A stretch of 6,043 nucleotides of DNA from a gamma proteobacterium symbiont of Bathyaustriella thionipta (GTDB lineage: Bacteria; Pseudomonadota; Gammaproteobacteria; Chromatiales; Chromatiaceae): the NCBI GenBank assembly GCA_025656895.1, contig JAHXHF010000134.1, forward strand, positions 1 to 6,043. Direction: 5' to 3'. This document shows, in pieces, positions 5,553-6,043 of this stretch; positions within the stretch are counted from its first letter, which is position 1; every line of letters starts with the position of its first letter. The position numbers were made by a program, and so were the translations under genes. A model generated the notes under the pieces. That model was not told where the DNA came from and did not search any database. It saw nothing but the letters and a program-made list of their open reading frames with translations.

Positions 5553-5613
5553 TTGATAATGGAGTGGGAGTGAACATACCTGCGGAAACAAGGGATTAGC
5601 CTACTTGATTATG

Positions 5614-5742
5614 CTAGTCTTCACTTTTTCGACCGCCGCCATGCGTACCCAATTTTGTCTCTTGATCCATCAACTGCCCAATTCTCTGATGGAATGACTC
5701 ACTACCCAGGACATCACCCTTTAGTGTCGCCGCTTTGATTTT
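5614..5742 (-). pseudogene. C-terminal remnant of a REP-associated tyrosine transposase (IS200/Y1_Tnp-like)
   Basis: On the minus strand 42 codons are open between a TAA (5745-5743) and the TAG at 5616-5614. They read ATLKGDVLGSESFHQRIGQL and end in HGGGRKSED. The pattern of a LGS/N-x-x-F-x-x-Q/E-I helix followed by a basic glycine-rich tail is the usual C-terminal end of REP-associated tyrosine transposases. The catalytic HUH and tyrosine part is absent, there is no start codon, and the sequence upstream is unrelated AT-rich DNA, so this is a decayed fragment. The motif GTGGTCTGTCCCC lies about 10 bases beyond the upstream end of the fragment (plus strand 5754-5767); I associate this word with such transposase genes from memory. 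Confidence 0.5.
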
Positions 5743-5753
5743 TTACTGGCATT

Positions 5754-5768
5754 GGGGACAGACCACGG
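5754..5768. repeat. GGGGACAGACCACGG motif next to the transposase remnant
   Basis: This word, reading CCGTGGTCTGTCCCC on the minus strand, recurs in many environmental proteobacterial genomes close to REP-associated transposase genes, as far as I recall. Only one copy is present here, directly upstream of the truncated fragment, consistent with an internal deletion that joined an element end to the gene's 3' part. Confidence 0.35.
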
Positions 5769-5829
5769 TTTTTAAATTACCCATGTGACCCTGCAAATAG
5801 AACCCATTGGCGGGAAATGTTCGACGGCT

Positions 5830-5877
5830 GACCTGTTCTGAATATGTTAAGGAGGAGTGTTCAGGTCTTGTTTTTTT
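5830..5877 (+). terminator. weak stem followed by seven T residues
   Basis: GACCTG (5830-5835) pairs with CAGGTC (5862-5867) and is followed by TTG and a run of seven Ts. The six-base stem has a 26-base loop, which is long for a terminator, and the loop contains the ribosome-site-like AAGGAGGA (5849-5856). Termination is possible but weakly supported. Confidence 0.22.
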
Positions 5878-6043
5878 GCTTGCCGCAAAATAGCAACGGG
5901 GTGCTATTGGATTGATAATAAACCCCGACGATCAATGAATACCAAGGCAATACTTTATTTAGTGTTTGAACGAAAACGATTAAACCCTAAGAAAAACAAT
6001 AATCTATATACTGTTCAGTGGACTAAAGATTATAATGCCTGTA

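Larger units (their letters stand above)
5409..6043. other. AT-rich non-coding stretch with transposase remnant and inverted repeats
   Basis: No intact gene is visible in these 635 bases, which are noticeably AT-richer than the rest. They hold a transposase C-terminal remnant on the minus strand (5614-5742) with a GGGGACAGACCACGG motif beside it, a 9-base inverted repeat at 5519-5552, and a 6-base stem followed by a T-run at 5830-5877. AATAGCA/TGCTATT flanks ACGGGG at 5889-5908. It is probably a decayed mobile-element region separating the regulator from the next transcription unit. Confidence 0.6.

Noticed and set aside
5849..5883. AAGGAGGA followed by GTG (5857) or TTG (5868) as a leader peptide start
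   Set aside because: The GTG has zero spacing to the ribosome site, and the TTG frame stops after 15 codons. No regulatory structure with a downstream gene can be seen.
5935..6043. Plus-strand frame from ATG 5935 open to the window end (MNTKAILYLVFERKRL...)
   Set aside because: No ribosome site precedes the ATG and only 36 codons are visible in AT-rich DNA. It could be the start of a gene but cannot be supported from here.
1..6043. CRISPR array, tRNA or rRNA genes
   Set aside because: No spaced repeat series and no tRNA-like cloverleaf or rRNA sequence was seen on either strand.

Overview
The window looks like the chromosome of a mid-GC gammaproteobacterium. This is inferred from codon style, short gene spacings and Shine-Dalgarno use. 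The density of sulfur-transfer domains would suit a sulfur-oxidising or sulfide-exposed lineage, but no taxonomic marker is present.

The core is one regulated locus. A plus-strand regulator gene (4746-5408) encodes an ArsR-type winged-helix domain fused to a rhodanese domain. It is divergent from six minus-strand genes running 4647 down to 221. In transcription order these are: a sterol-desaturase/fatty-acid-hydroxylase-type diiron membrane protein; a TVP38/TMEM64 (VTT) membrane protein with a C-terminal rhodanese domain; a small DsrE-family protein with a CxxC; an exported alpha/beta hydrolase with a GTG start; a class I SAM-dependent methyltransferase; and an unrecognised 184-residue protein. 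The first two genes overlap by 11 bases. Other gaps are 12-13 bases, except 50 and 94 bases on either side of the DsrE gene. A hairpin and a possible weak internal promoter lie in the 94-base gap, so the last three genes may form a partly separate unit. The 98-base divergent promoter holds two overlapping perfect palindromes built from AATAG/CTATT arms, a likely operator.

Three proteins (the regulator, the VTT-rhodanese fusion and the DsrE protein) carry candidate persulfide-bearing cysteines. The regulator has no cysteine in its DNA-binding half. The simplest reading is a sulfane-sulfur-responsive locus controlling membrane or lipid modification and sulfur relay. That function is inferred, not shown.

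The flanks are different. At 1-57 the minus strand may hold the first codons of another gene behind a GAGGGG ribosome site. The last 635 bases are AT-richer, have no intact gene, and contain a truncated C-terminal remnant of what looks like a REP-associated tyrosine transposase (5614-5742, minus) next to a GGGGACAGACCACGG motif, plus several small inverted repeats.
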